A stretch of DNA of 24,035 nucleotides, from contig CAJUHG010000044.1 of the NCBI GenBank assembly GCA_910586005.1, forward strand, positions 1 to 24,035, in the 5' to 3' direction. The stretch is from an uncultured Lachnospiraceae bacterium (GTDB lineage: Bacteria > Bacillota > Clostridia > Lachnospirales > Lachnospiraceae). The notes below the pieces were generated by a model. The model was not told the origin of the DNA. It ran no database searches and worked only from the letters and a program-made list of their open reading frames with translations. Both the position numbers and the translations under genes were made by a program. Below are positions 15,341-23,600 of the stretch, one piece after another. Each line of letters begins with the position of its first letter. The first letter of the stretch is position 1.

Positions 15341-15709
15341 ATGGCAAAGAAAGGAAATGAAAATCGTAAACAAGGAACTATTTGGGAAAAGGAAGCAAAA
15401 GAATTTTTAGAAAAAAAGAATTTTCAAATTTTACAAGAAAATTTTCATAGCAGATATGGAGAAATCGACTTAATTGCAAAACAAGGAAAATATCTAGTAT
15501 TTGTGGAAGTGAAATATCGTAGTAATGAAAAAGGCGGGCACCCTCTGGAAGCAGTGGATGCCCGAAAACAGCAGCGCATTTGTAAAACAGCGGAATATTA
15601 TTGTCTTTGCCAAGGATATGGAGAGAATGTACCTTGTCGTTTTGATGTAATAGGAATACTAGGAACAAAAATCATTCATATAGAGAACGCGTTTCCCTTT
15701 CAAAAATAA
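15341..15709 (+). CDS. YraN-family (UPF0102) predicted endonuclease-like protein
   Basis: A 122-residue protein of a widespread family with a PD-(D/E)XK nuclease fold. The core is visible: Glu near residue 16-18, GEIDLIA (40-46) with Asp43, and VFVEVKYR (53-60) giving the ExK pair Glu56 and Lys58. The family is often encoded next to rnhB, as it nearly is here, and has been suggested to act in DNA metabolism; its true role is not settled. I use ATG 15341 (AGGGAAA upstream); an in-frame TTG at 15308 would add 11 residues. Confidence 0.9.
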   Translation: MAKKGNENRKQGTIWEKEAKEFLEKKNFQILQENFHSRYGEIDLIAKQGKYLVFVEVKYRSNEKGGHPLEAVDARKQQRICKTAEYYCLCQGYGENVPCRFDVIGILGTKIIHIENAFPFQK

Positions 15710-15721
15710 GGAGGAAAGATT

Positions 15722-16156
15722 ATGGCTATGAAACTAGGAACCACTTATATTTGTGTCAAAGATATGAAAAATTCACTGGATTTTTATAAAAAGATATTAC
15801 AAAGAGAACCTCTTTTTGCAAATGAGGATCGTTGGATTACCTTTGACTGTGGAAATTTTCTTTCTCTTTATAACAAACAATATGATAAAATATTAATAGA
15901 AAAAAATGAAAATTGTTTTAATCAGGCATATATAGATGAATTTTTTAGAGATAAAACGGAAAAGAAGAATAATCTTGTTGTATTTAATTTTGAAGTAGAC
16001 AATTTAAAAGAAGAATATGAGCGCATAAAAAAATTAAAGATTGGAAAAGTTTCTGAGATAATGTATGTAAATGTTCATATGCCTTATTGGTATTTTAATG
16101 TATTAGATCCAGATGGAAATATCTTAGAGATTACTGGAAAATTTCATAAGGAGTAG
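15722..16156 (+). CDS. VOC (glyoxalase/bleomycin resistance) fold protein
   Basis: A 144-residue protein with the two beta-alpha-beta-beta-beta repeats of the vicinal oxygen chelate fold: the first begins TYICVKDMKNSLDFYKKIL, and the second includes VVFNFEVDNLKEEYERI and ends NVLDPDGNILEITG. The NxxxPDGNxxEI-type ending is typical. The first metal-ligand position, commonly His, is Thr or Tyr here, so metal binding is uncertain, though Glu of LEIT is kept. ATG 15722 follows AAGGAGG at 15708-15714. It starts 12 bases after yraN, so likely co-transcribed, but the substrate cannot be told. Confidence 0.85.
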   Translation: MAMKLGTTYICVKDMKNSLDFYKKILQREPLFANEDRWITFDCGNFLSLYNKQYDKILIEKNENCFNQAYIDEFFRDKTEKKNNLVVFNFEVDNLKEEYERIKKLKIGKVSEIMYVNVHMPYWYFNVLDPDGNILEITGKFHKE

Positions 16157-16200
16157 TTAGAAAAAAATTTATTAATGTTTTGTATGAAATGGAGAAAAAT

Positions 16201-17070
16201 ATGAATGATAAGGAAATAACATTTCAAACTACAACAAAAGAACAAGTAGTAACCTTAAAGCAGGTAGAAATAGCAGAGGGACAGTTTCCATATCTATCTT
16301 TTCCGCTATTAGAAGAAACAGGAATTGTAAAACATTGTTTTTCTACTAGATTGGGTGGTGTAAGTAAGGGGATTTTTGAAAGTTTGAATTTAAATTTTAG
16401 TAGGGGAGATGAGCAAGAGGCTGTAAAAGAAAATTTTCGCAGGATATCAAAAGCTCTTGGCACACAATATGAAAATTTTGTATTTACTGACCAGACTCAT
16501 ACCACGAATGTAAAGCGCGTGGGAAAAGAGGATCTAGGGAAAGGATTGACAAAGGAAAGAGATTATTCTGATATTGATGGGTTAATTACAAATGAACCAG
16601 GAGTAGTGTTATCTACTTTTTATGCAGATTGTGTACCTTTGTATTTTGTAGATAAAAAGCATCTTGCGATAGGTCTTTCTCATTCTGGTTGGCGGGGAAC
16701 TGTACATCGTATGGGAAAGGAAACTCTAGAAGCTATGAAGCGAGAATTTCAGACAAAACCAGAAGAGGTTGTCTGTGCAATAGGACCTTCTATTTGTCAA
16801 ACTTGCTATGAAGTAAGTGAAAATGTAGCAATAGAATTTAAACAGGAATTTCCAAAACATATAGATAAGATACTACAAGAAAAAGGCAATGGAAAATATC
16901 AGTTAGATTTATGGAAAAGTAATGAAATTGTTTTATTAGAAGCAGGGGTGAAACGAGAACATTTGGCAGTGACAAATATTTGTACTTGTTGCAATGATAA
17001 ATTGTTATTTTCTCATCGAGCAAGTCAGGGAAAAAGGGGAAATTTAGGCGCATTTTTATGTTTAAAATAA
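16201..17070 (+). CDS. pgeF: Purine nucleoside phosphorylase / peptidoglycan editing factor PgeF (YfiH, laccase-domain)
   Basis: A 289-residue member of the YfiH/LACC1 family. Family members have been reported as purine nucleoside-acting enzymes, and E. coli YfiH removes wrongly placed L-Ser from peptidoglycan precursors. The metal triad is visible: His100 (DQTHTTNV), Cys144 (YADCVPL) and His161 (SHSGWRGTVHRM). Also seen: FSTRLGGVS, IGPSICQTCYEV (194-205), CTCC (261-264) and the terminal FSHRASQGKRGNLGAFL. ATG 16201 has GGAG 6 bases upstream; upstream in-frame starts lack a site. A palindromic repeat follows the gene. Confidence 0.92.
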   Translation: MNDKEITFQTTTKEQVVTLKQVEIAEGQFPYLSFPLLEETGIVKHCFSTRLGGVSKGIFESLNLNFSRGDEQEAVKENFRRISKALGTQYENFVFTDQTHTTNVKRVGKEDLGKGLTKERDYSDIDGLITNEPGVVLSTFYADCVPLYFVDKKHLAIGLSHSGWRGTVHRMGKETLEAMKREFQTKPEEVVCAIGPSICQTCYEVSENVAIEFKQEFPKHIDKILQEKGNGKYQLDLWKSNEIVLLEAGVKREHLAVTNICTCCNDKLLFSHRASQGKRGNLGAFLCLK

Positions 17071-17099
17071 AACTGACGTTTGCACTTATAATTATTATT

Positions 17100-17148
17100 T
17101 ATACCTTGTGACACGCCGAATGGCATCATGGGATGCCCAGAGGGTATA
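17100..17148 (+). repeat. Palindromic repeat, single copy between pgeF and the M42 peptidase gene
   Basis: It begins TATACCTTGTGACACGCCGA and ends CCCAGAGGGTATA. The centre forms a perfect stem GGCATC-ATGG-GATGCC, and the outer ends pair (TATACC with GGTATA). It agrees closely with the first copy at 4527-4576 and with the inverted copy at 10270-10318. It lies upstream of the M42 start and contains an in-frame GTG (17108) that I do not consider the real start. Confidence 0.8.
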
Positions 17149-17266
17149 TATTTTAAGAATGCTGAAAGTGTTCTTAGGCTGCTTACAAAGCGTGACAATT
17201 TCATCTGTAATAGAGGAGCAAGTGAGCAGGCAAGTAGAGAAAGAAATACACAAATTGGAGGGATAT

Positions 17267-18307
17267 ATGGAAAAAATAATAGAATATATATTAAAACAGA
17301 CAAAGAAAATATTATCTATAGATAGCCCTACAGGATATACAGAACAAGTAGCTGATTATATCATACAAGAATACCAGTCATTAGGTTATTCTCCAAGAAA
17401 GACAACAAAAGGTGGTGTACTGGTAGAAGTTAGTGGTAAAGAGAAAGAAAATGGCATTTTATTAGAAGCTCATTTAGATACCTTGGGAGCTATGGTATGT
17501 GAAATAAAAGGAAATGGTAGATTAAAACTTTCACCATTAGGAGGATTAAATCCAAATAATATAGAAACAGAAAATTGTAGAGTAATTACAAAGTTTCATG
17601 GAATTTTTGAGGGAACCTTTCAGTTAGAAAATGCATCTATTCATGTAAATAAAGAATTTAGTGATATTAAGCGGAGTTTTGATGCAATGGAAGTAGTATT
17701 GGATGAAGAGGTAAATTCCCAAGAAGAAACAAAGAAACTTGGAATTATGATAGGAGATATTGTGGCTTTTGATCCAAGAACAACAATTACAGAAAAAGGA
17801 TATATTAAAAGTCGATTTTTAGATGATAAATTAAGTGTTGGGATTTTACTTGGTTTTGCTAAATATCTAAAAGATTATAATATCAATCCCAAAAGGAAAA
17901 TTTACCATCATATTACGGTGTATGAAGAAGTAGGACATGGAGCTTGCGGGACTGTGCCTAGAGATGTAACAGAAATTCTTTCTGTGGATATGGGGTGTGT
18001 AGGGGAAGGTTTAGATTGTACAGAACATCAAGTATCTATTTGTGCAAAGGATAGTGTAGGTCCATATAATTATCAAGTAGTGAGAAATTTAATAAAAGCA
18101 GCAAAAGAATCTAATCTTGATTTTGCAGTGGATGTATATCCATATTATGGTTCAGATGCAGATGCAGCCATGAAAGCTGGATATGATTGCAAACATGGTT
18201 TAATTGGTCCTGGGGTCTATGCTTCTCATGGATATGAAAGAAGTCATGTAGATGGTGTAAAAGCTACTTTGGAACTTTTAAAGGCTTATTTAACAACTAT
18301 AGATTAG
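17267..18307 (+). CDS. M42-family metallo-aminopeptidase
   Basis: A 346-residue co-catalytic metallopeptidase of family M42 (glutamyl/leucyl aminopeptidase, TET-like), which as dodecamers trims peptides in the cytosol. Metal and catalytic residues visible: His69 and Asp71 (EAHLDTLGAM), bridging Asp186 (FLDDKLS), Glu220/Glu221 (YEEVGHGAC), Asp241 (SVDMG) and His327 (YERSHVDG). ATG 17267 with GGAGGG at 17257-17262 fits the usual family N-terminus. The frame is open further upstream to GTG 17108 inside a palindromic repeat, which would add 53 unrelated residues. It is followed by the candidate RNA region and the convergent ABC-F gene. Confidence 0.9.
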   Translation: MEKIIEYILKQTKKILSIDSPTGYTEQVADYIIQEYQSLGYSPRKTTKGGVLVEVSGKEKENGILLEAHLDTLGAMVCEIKGNGRLKLSPLGGLNPNNIETENCRVITKFHGIFEGTFQLENASIHVNKEFSDIKRSFDAMEVVLDEEVNSQEETKKLGIMIGDIVAFDPRTTITEKGYIKSRFLDDKLSVGILLGFAKYLKDYNINPKRKIYHHITVYEEVGHGACGTVPRDVTEILSVDMGCVGEGLDCTEHQVSICAKDSVGPYNYQVVRNLIKAAKESNLDFAVDVYPYYGSDADAAMKAGYDCKHGLIGPGVYASHGYERSHVDGVKATLELLKAYLTTID

Positions 18308-18353
18308 ATTTTTTTTGAACCATAAGTGTTTTCTTCTCTTTGCCTTCGTTAAA

Positions 18354-18414
18354 ACAATAGAACTATGCTTTGTAGAAATTCCTATTGTCATAAGTAAAAA
18401 GATTATGATATAAT
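18354..18414 (+). promoter_or_regulatory. Promoter with extended -10 in the M42/ABC-F gap
   Basis: TTGTCA at 18385-18390 and consensus TATAAT at 18409-18414 are 18 bases apart. TG at the extended -10 position (TGATATAAT) strengthens it. A 7-bp inverted repeat ACAATAG (18354-18360) / CTATTGT (18382-18388) overlaps the -35 box. It points into a 140-base region without a gene, so its likely product is a short RNA or an antisense transcript to the ABC-F 3' end. Confidence 0.6.
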
Positions 18415-18420
18415 TTTTGA

Positions 18421-18557
18421 AAGAAGAATCACTTTTAGAACAGAAAAAAAGAATTTTTTTACAAAAGATAAAATGTTTTAAAAGTGATTCTTCGTCAAAG
18501 TAGATATTTACAATATCCACAGGGCATGATGTCCGTTTCACTACTTGCTCATTTTTT
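18421..18557 (+). ncRNA. Candidate small RNA with long 5' hairpin and 3' T-run
   Basis: A transcript from the promoter just upstream would begin about where a perfect 15-bp inverted repeat starts: GAAGAATCACTTTTA (18423-18437) with TAAAAGTGATTCTTC (18479-18493). The stem extends by AACA/TGTT after one mismatch, and the loop holds its own A7/T7 hairpin. Downstream, AAGTAG (18498-18503) can pair with CTACTT (18541-18546) around two small stems (GATAT/ATATC and GGGCA/TGTCC), followed by TTTTTT (18552-18557). That gives a roughly 137-base, fully structured unit ending in a terminator-like T-run. Alternatively the inverted repeat is the 3' end of the ABC-F mRNA or a mobile palindrome. No known RNA family recognised. 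Confidence 0.4.
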
Positions 18558-20196
18558 AATCATCATCTTCTTGTGAATTGCTGGTAGAATAAACTTGTCT
18601 CTTTCTTGCCATTTCATCACTTTCTAAATATTCATCATAAGTTGTAATCTTATCAATCATGCTTCCATTTGGTAAAAATTCAATAATACGATTGGCAGTC
18701 GTTTGTACTACTTGGTGGTCACGAGAGGCAAATAAAATTACACCAGGAAACTTTATCAATCCATTATTTAAAGCTGTAATAGATTCCATATCTAAGTGGT
18801 CTGTAGGCTCATCTAAAATTAAAACATTTGCTCCCGTAATCATCATACGAGATAGAAGGACACGTACTTTTTCGCCCCCAGATAACACGCGCATTTTTTT
18901 TACACCATCTTCACCAGCAAAAAGCATTCTACCTAAAAATCCTCGCACATAAGTAGCGTCTTTAATTTCAGAAAATTGAGTCAACCATTCTACAATCTGT
19001 AAATCTGTGTCAAAAATTTTAGTATTATCCTTTGGAAAATAAGATTGAGAAGTAGTAACGCCCCATTTATAATTTCCTTCATCTGGTTCTAGTTCACCAG
19101 CAAGAATTTGAAAAAGAGTTGTTTTTGCAGTTTCATTGCTTCCTACAAAAGCAATCTTGTCATCATGTCCTGCAATAAAAGATATATGATCTAATACTTT
19201 GACACCATCAATTGTTTTGCTTAAATTTTCAACCATAAGTACTTCATTTCCAATTTCGCGGTTAGGGCGGAAATCAATATAAGGGTACTTACGACTAGAA
19301 GGTTTGATTTCATCTAATTGAATTTTTTCTAACGCCTTTTTCCTAGAAGTTGCCTGTTTAGATTTTGAAGCATTTGCAGAGAAACGAGAGATAAATTCTT
19401 GTAATTCCTTAATTTTTTCCTCTTTTTTCTTGTTTGCTTCTTTCATTTGCTTTATTAAAAGTTGACTAGATTCATACCAAAAGTCATAATTTCCAGCATA
19501 AAGTTGAATTTTGGCATAATCAATATCTGCAATGTGTGTACAGACTTTGTTTAGGAAATAGCGGTCATGGGATACCACAATTACAGTGTTATTAAAATTA
19601 ATTAAAAATTCCTCTAACCATGCAATAGCATCCAAATCTAAGTGGTTGGTAGGCTCATCTAAAAGTAAAATATCTGGATTGCCAAATAATGCTTGTGCAA
19701 GTAAAATTTTAACCTTTTGTTCACCACTTAAGTCTTTTAAAATGGAAGTGTGAAATTCTGTATCAATACCAAGCCCATTTAAAAGTTGTGCTGCATCAGA
19801 TTCTGCATTCCAGCCATCCATTTCTGCAAATTCAGCTTCCAGTTCACTCGCACGAATCCCATCTTCATCAGAAAAATCTTCTTTCATATAAATAGCATCT
19901 TTTTCCTTCATAATATCATATAATCGTTGATTTCCCATAATTACTGTATCTAATGCGGAAAATTCATTATATTTGAAGTGGTCCTGCTGCAAAAAAGAGA
20001 GACGTTGTCCTGGTGTAATAAAAACCTCTCCCTTTGTAGGTTCTAATTGTCCATTTAAAATCTTAAGAAAGGTTGATTTTCCGGCTCCATTGGCACCAAT
20101 AAGTCCATAACAGTTTCCTTCTGTAAATTTGATATTTACATCTTCAAATAAAGCTTTTTTGCCAATTCTTAATGTTACATTGTTTGCACTAATCAT
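18556..20196 (-). CDS. ABC-F family ATPase (YkpA/YbiT group)
   Basis: A 546-residue soluble protein with two ABC ATPase domains and no membrane part; ABC-F proteins act on the ribosome. Domain 1: Walker A GANGAGKST (34-42), signature LSGEQ (156-160), Walker B LLLDEPTNHLD (177-187), His210 in VSHDRYF. The linker (about 240-300) is Lys/Glu-rich. Domain 2: Walker A GSNETAKTT (352-360), signature LSGGEK (438-443), Walker B LDEPTDHLD (461-469). Three positions in domain 2 differ from the usual consensus: Ala357 for Gly, Asp for Asn in EPTNHLD, and Arg492 for the switch His. The start is ATG at 20194-20196, with GAGGA 7 bases before. It is the only minus-strand gene, has a long leader, and is divergent from the c-di-GMP gene. 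Antibiotic resistance is not implied for this group. Confidence 0.9.
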   Translation of the reverse strand: MISANNVTLRIGKKALFEDVNIKFTEGNCYGLIGANGAGKSTFLKILNGQLEPTKGEVFITPGQRLSFLQQDHFKYNEFSALDTVIMGNQRLYDIMKEKDAIYMKEDFSDEDGIRASELEAEFAEMDGWNAESDAAQLLNGLGIDTEFHTSILKDLSGEQKVKILLAQALFGNPDILLLDEPTNHLDLDAIAWLEEFLINFNNTVIVVSHDRYFLNKVCTHIADIDYAKIQLYAGNYDFWYESSQLLIKQMKEANKKKEEKIKELQEFISRFSANASKSKQATSRKKALEKIQLDEIKPSSRKYPYIDFRPNREIGNEVLMVENLSKTIDGVKVLDHISFIAGHDDKIAFVGSNETAKTTLFQILAGELEPDEGNYKWGVTTSQSYFPKDNTKIFDTDLQIVEWLTQFSEIKDATYVRGFLGRMLFAGEDGVKKMRVLSGGEKVRVLLSRMMITGANVLILDEPTDHLDMESITALNNGLIKFPGVILFASRDHQVVQTTANRIIEFLPNGSMIDKITTYDEYLESDEMARKRQVYSTSNSQEDDD

Positions 20197-20480
20197 ATTA
20201 AAATCCTCATGTTTTCTAAATGTTTTTGGGGGTTATACTTATAATTTAGTTGTTTACAAAAGTTATGTTGTGCAAAAAGGATTTGCACTTAAAAATAAAG
20301 CGAACAAATCTGCATCAACTCCCTAAATCCCTCATTTATAAGGGAGTTGGACACTTTGCATGCCACATGCGGCCATCTAAGTGGCATCATACCTTTTGCA
20401 CATGTGCGCATTATATTTTTATTTCATAGAAGAGACATATATTTTAACATTTTGTAATAACATAGTATTTCCTATGAAAT
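20197..20480 (-). promoter_or_regulatory. Structured leader upstream of the ABC-F gene
   Basis: Reading toward the ABC-F gene on the minus strand, the leader contains palindrome GCACATGTGC (20399-20408); a stem TGCCAC/GTGGCA (about 20360-20386); CAACTCCCT pairing with AGGGAGTTG (9 bp, 20316-20349), where CTCCCT can instead pair with the nearer GAGGGA; and GTGCAAA/TTTGCAC (20270-20288). GTGCAAAAGG near 20391-20400 is also complementary to CCTTTTTGCAC near 20270-20280. A 33-codon frame (20289-20390, minus) starting at two ATGs just after AAAGG spans these hairpins. This is an attenuation-like arrangement, though no clear U-run terminator is seen. The outer part (20421-20480) has ATTTCATAG and CTATGAAAT as a spaced inverted repeat. 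Confidence 0.4.
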
Positions 20481-20644
20481 AACAAAAATATCAAAGATAT
20501 TCTTATATTGCTCTTCTTATTATACATAAAAATATTGTATTTTCAAGGAAAAAATAAGTAACAAGAAGAAAAATTCATTGAAAACAAGGAGATTATTTGT
20601 TATTATCAATAGTGAAAATATAAGTGAAATAAAGGAATGTTTTT

Positions 20645-23600
20645 ATGGATAGAGATGAACAAAATATGAGGCAACAGACAAAAAAAATAATAAGTAAGAT
20701 AAATCAATTCCTTGAGAAAATACCTATTGGTTGTGCGTTAATTGAAGGAAGAAAATGTCAAAAACTAGTTAGTGGTAATAGGGAATTTTTTAGACAGATT
20801 GGTTATAAACCAGAAGAAATGCATATAATAGAAGATGATATTTTTCATATTTTGTATCAAGAAGATATGATATATTTAAAACAGGAAATAGAACAGATAC
20901 TTTGTAAGGATAAAGTAGGTCAGTGTGATGTACGTGTTTGTGATAAAGATAAAATAGATAATACTCATTGGATTTCTTTAAAAATCACCCTTTTATATTA
21001 TGAGGATAATATTCCCTATTTTCTTGTATCTATTTGGGATATCCATAAATGGAAACGGTTAGAAGAAGAATTGATTTTGCAAACAAACCGATACCAATTG
21101 ATAGAAGAAGTCAGTCAAGAATTTCCCTTTGAATATAATGTTACTAATGAAACTTTTTTTATATCAAAACGTTCTAATATCATGTTTGAAGATAAGAAAG
21201 AACATGATTACAGTGTACCAAAAGAAGCATTAAAAACTATGTTACATGTAGAAGATTGTGAGAATTTTTACAAGGTTCTCAATCGAGCTTCTCAAGAAGA
21301 AGAACATGGTATTTTAGAATATAGAATAAATATTGCAAAAAGTGGGGATAGACCAGAGTATGCTTGGCATAGAACCAGTTATAAAAGTATTTTGGGTCTG
21401 AATGGAAAAATTATACGAGTTTTGGGTCGAACAGAAGATATTACAAAAACGCAATTGTTTGAAAGTGAAATCTCACAGAAATTGCGAAGAGATGATTTAA
21501 TTGGATTATTGAATAAAGCAAATACAAAAGCAGAAATAGAGGAAGTTTTAAAAAATGAACCAAACGGAAGCCATGCATTATTTTTGGTGGATATGGATAA
21601 TTTCAAAAATGTGAATGATACTTTAGGGCATATGTTTGGGGATAATGTACTAGTAAATGTAGGAAAGAAAATTCGAGGATTGTTTCGTGGAACAGATGTG
21701 ATAGGTAGAATTGGCGGAGATGAATTTCTAATCTTAATGAAACATACTGATTCTATTCAGGCAAAAGTAAAAGCGCAGCGTATTTGTAATTCTGTAGAAC
21801 AGATTTATCATGGCAAGAATCAAGAAGAAGTAAAAATAAGTTGCAGTGTAGGTCTTGCTATGTGTGGGACAATAAAGGAAAATTATTCTTCTTTGTTTGC
21901 AAAAGCGAATATGGCTGTATATCAGGCAAAAAAGGCTGGGAAAAACCAGTACTGTATGGCAGAACTTGCAGATCCTTTATGGCAAACAAGAAAATTAACA
22001 AAAATTGAAACGGAAAATGCTCCTTATAAAACAGGAAAAATACAAGATATGGCTTTTATTTCAGAAGCATTTTCTCTGCTTTCTCATTCAAAAGATTTAA
22101 ACGATTCTATGAATCTTTTATTAGAGAGAATTGGTAGGCAATATGATTTAGGAATGGTTGCTGTATTGGAATGTGATAAAGAAAAAAGGGAGTTGATTCA
22201 GACAAATTGCTGGACGAGAGAATATGGTATTTTAGTCAGTCAGCAATTTTTGGATAGATATGAGAACTGGGATGGTTTTCAGAAAGGATTTGATGAATGG
22301 GGATTAGCTTATATCAATGATTGTCTTGGAGAGGAAATTTCACAAGCAGATAAAGAAGTATTTCAAGAAAGAAAAATACGTGCTTTGGTAAATTGTAGCT
22401 TTTCTTACTTTGAGTTAGGAGAAGGTTATGTGTCTTTTTGTGATTTGGAAAAACCAAGATTATGGACTGATTTTGAGAAAGAGACTTTTTTAGAATTGTC
22501 GCGGATGCTTTCTGTATTTGTGGCTCTGAGAATACAGCGTGAGGAAGATCAGAAAGCGATTCGGCGTTTGAAAAAATGTGATTTGCTCACAGGTTTATAT
22601 ATTGAGGATGCCTTTAAGTGTAGAGTAAGAGAGGAATTAAAGTGCTGGAACGAAGAGTTACAATATGCCATTGTCTATACTGACATCAATGATTTCTCTT
22701 ATATCAATGATAATTTTGGGCATGCGGCAGGTAATGAAATTTTAACACGATTTGCATCATTGATAAATAAGAGTGAAAATATGATATCTTGCCGATTATA
22801 TTCAGACTTGTTTATCACACTTTTATGGGATATAGATAAGGATACTATATTGCAAAATATTGTGAGAAGTAATTTAAATTTTAGCAGACAACAAAAAGAA
22901 CTTTATCCCTCTTGCAATATTAGGCTAACTACTGGAATTTACTATATGGAAAATAAAGATGAAAATTTAGAAATAGCCATTGAAAATGCTAATTTAACAA
23001 GAAAGAGTATCAAAGGAAATAACAGTATCATCTGCCAAGTATATAATAGTGAGATGAGAAAAAAACGAGAGAAAGAAAAAAAGATATTAGCAGAATTTCA
23101 CACTAGCTTAGAAGAAGGGAAATTTCAAGTCTATGTACAACCTAGGTTTCTGCTTTCTCAGTTTGAGCTTTCTGGGGGAGAAGCATTTGTACGGTGGAAA
23201 AAGAAAAATGGAAAGATAGAATCTCCAGAAAAATTTATGCCTATTTTAGAAAAATCAGGTTATATTATGGAATTGGATTTTTATGTATATGAACAAGTAT
23301 TGATTTATATGAGAAGTTGGAAAGAAACAGGAAAAAAATTACCAATTCTTTCTGTAAATTTTTCTAGAAGTCATTTTGAAAAAAATGGGATTTATCGGCG
23401 AATTTTAGATTTAACAGAACAATATCAGATAGATCCTAAATATATTGAAATTGAAATAACAGAGAGTTTGTTTGTGTTAGGATATGATTTGGTAAAAACA
23501 GAAGTAAAGCAATTAAGAAAAGCGGGATTTCGTGTAGCTATTGATAATTTTGGAACAGGTCATTCTTCTTTAGGAATGCTTTTAGATATTCCAGCAGATA

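Noticed and set aside
17108..17266. GTG start giving a longer M42 peptidase
   Set aside because: The extension is partly repeat-derived and unlike the family N-terminus; ATG 17267 has a strong GGAGGG site.
18290..18541. Minus-strand 83-residue frame in the M42/ABC-F gap
   Set aside because: It has no ribosome binding site, no recognisable motif and lies over the inverted repeat; it looks like a chance frame.
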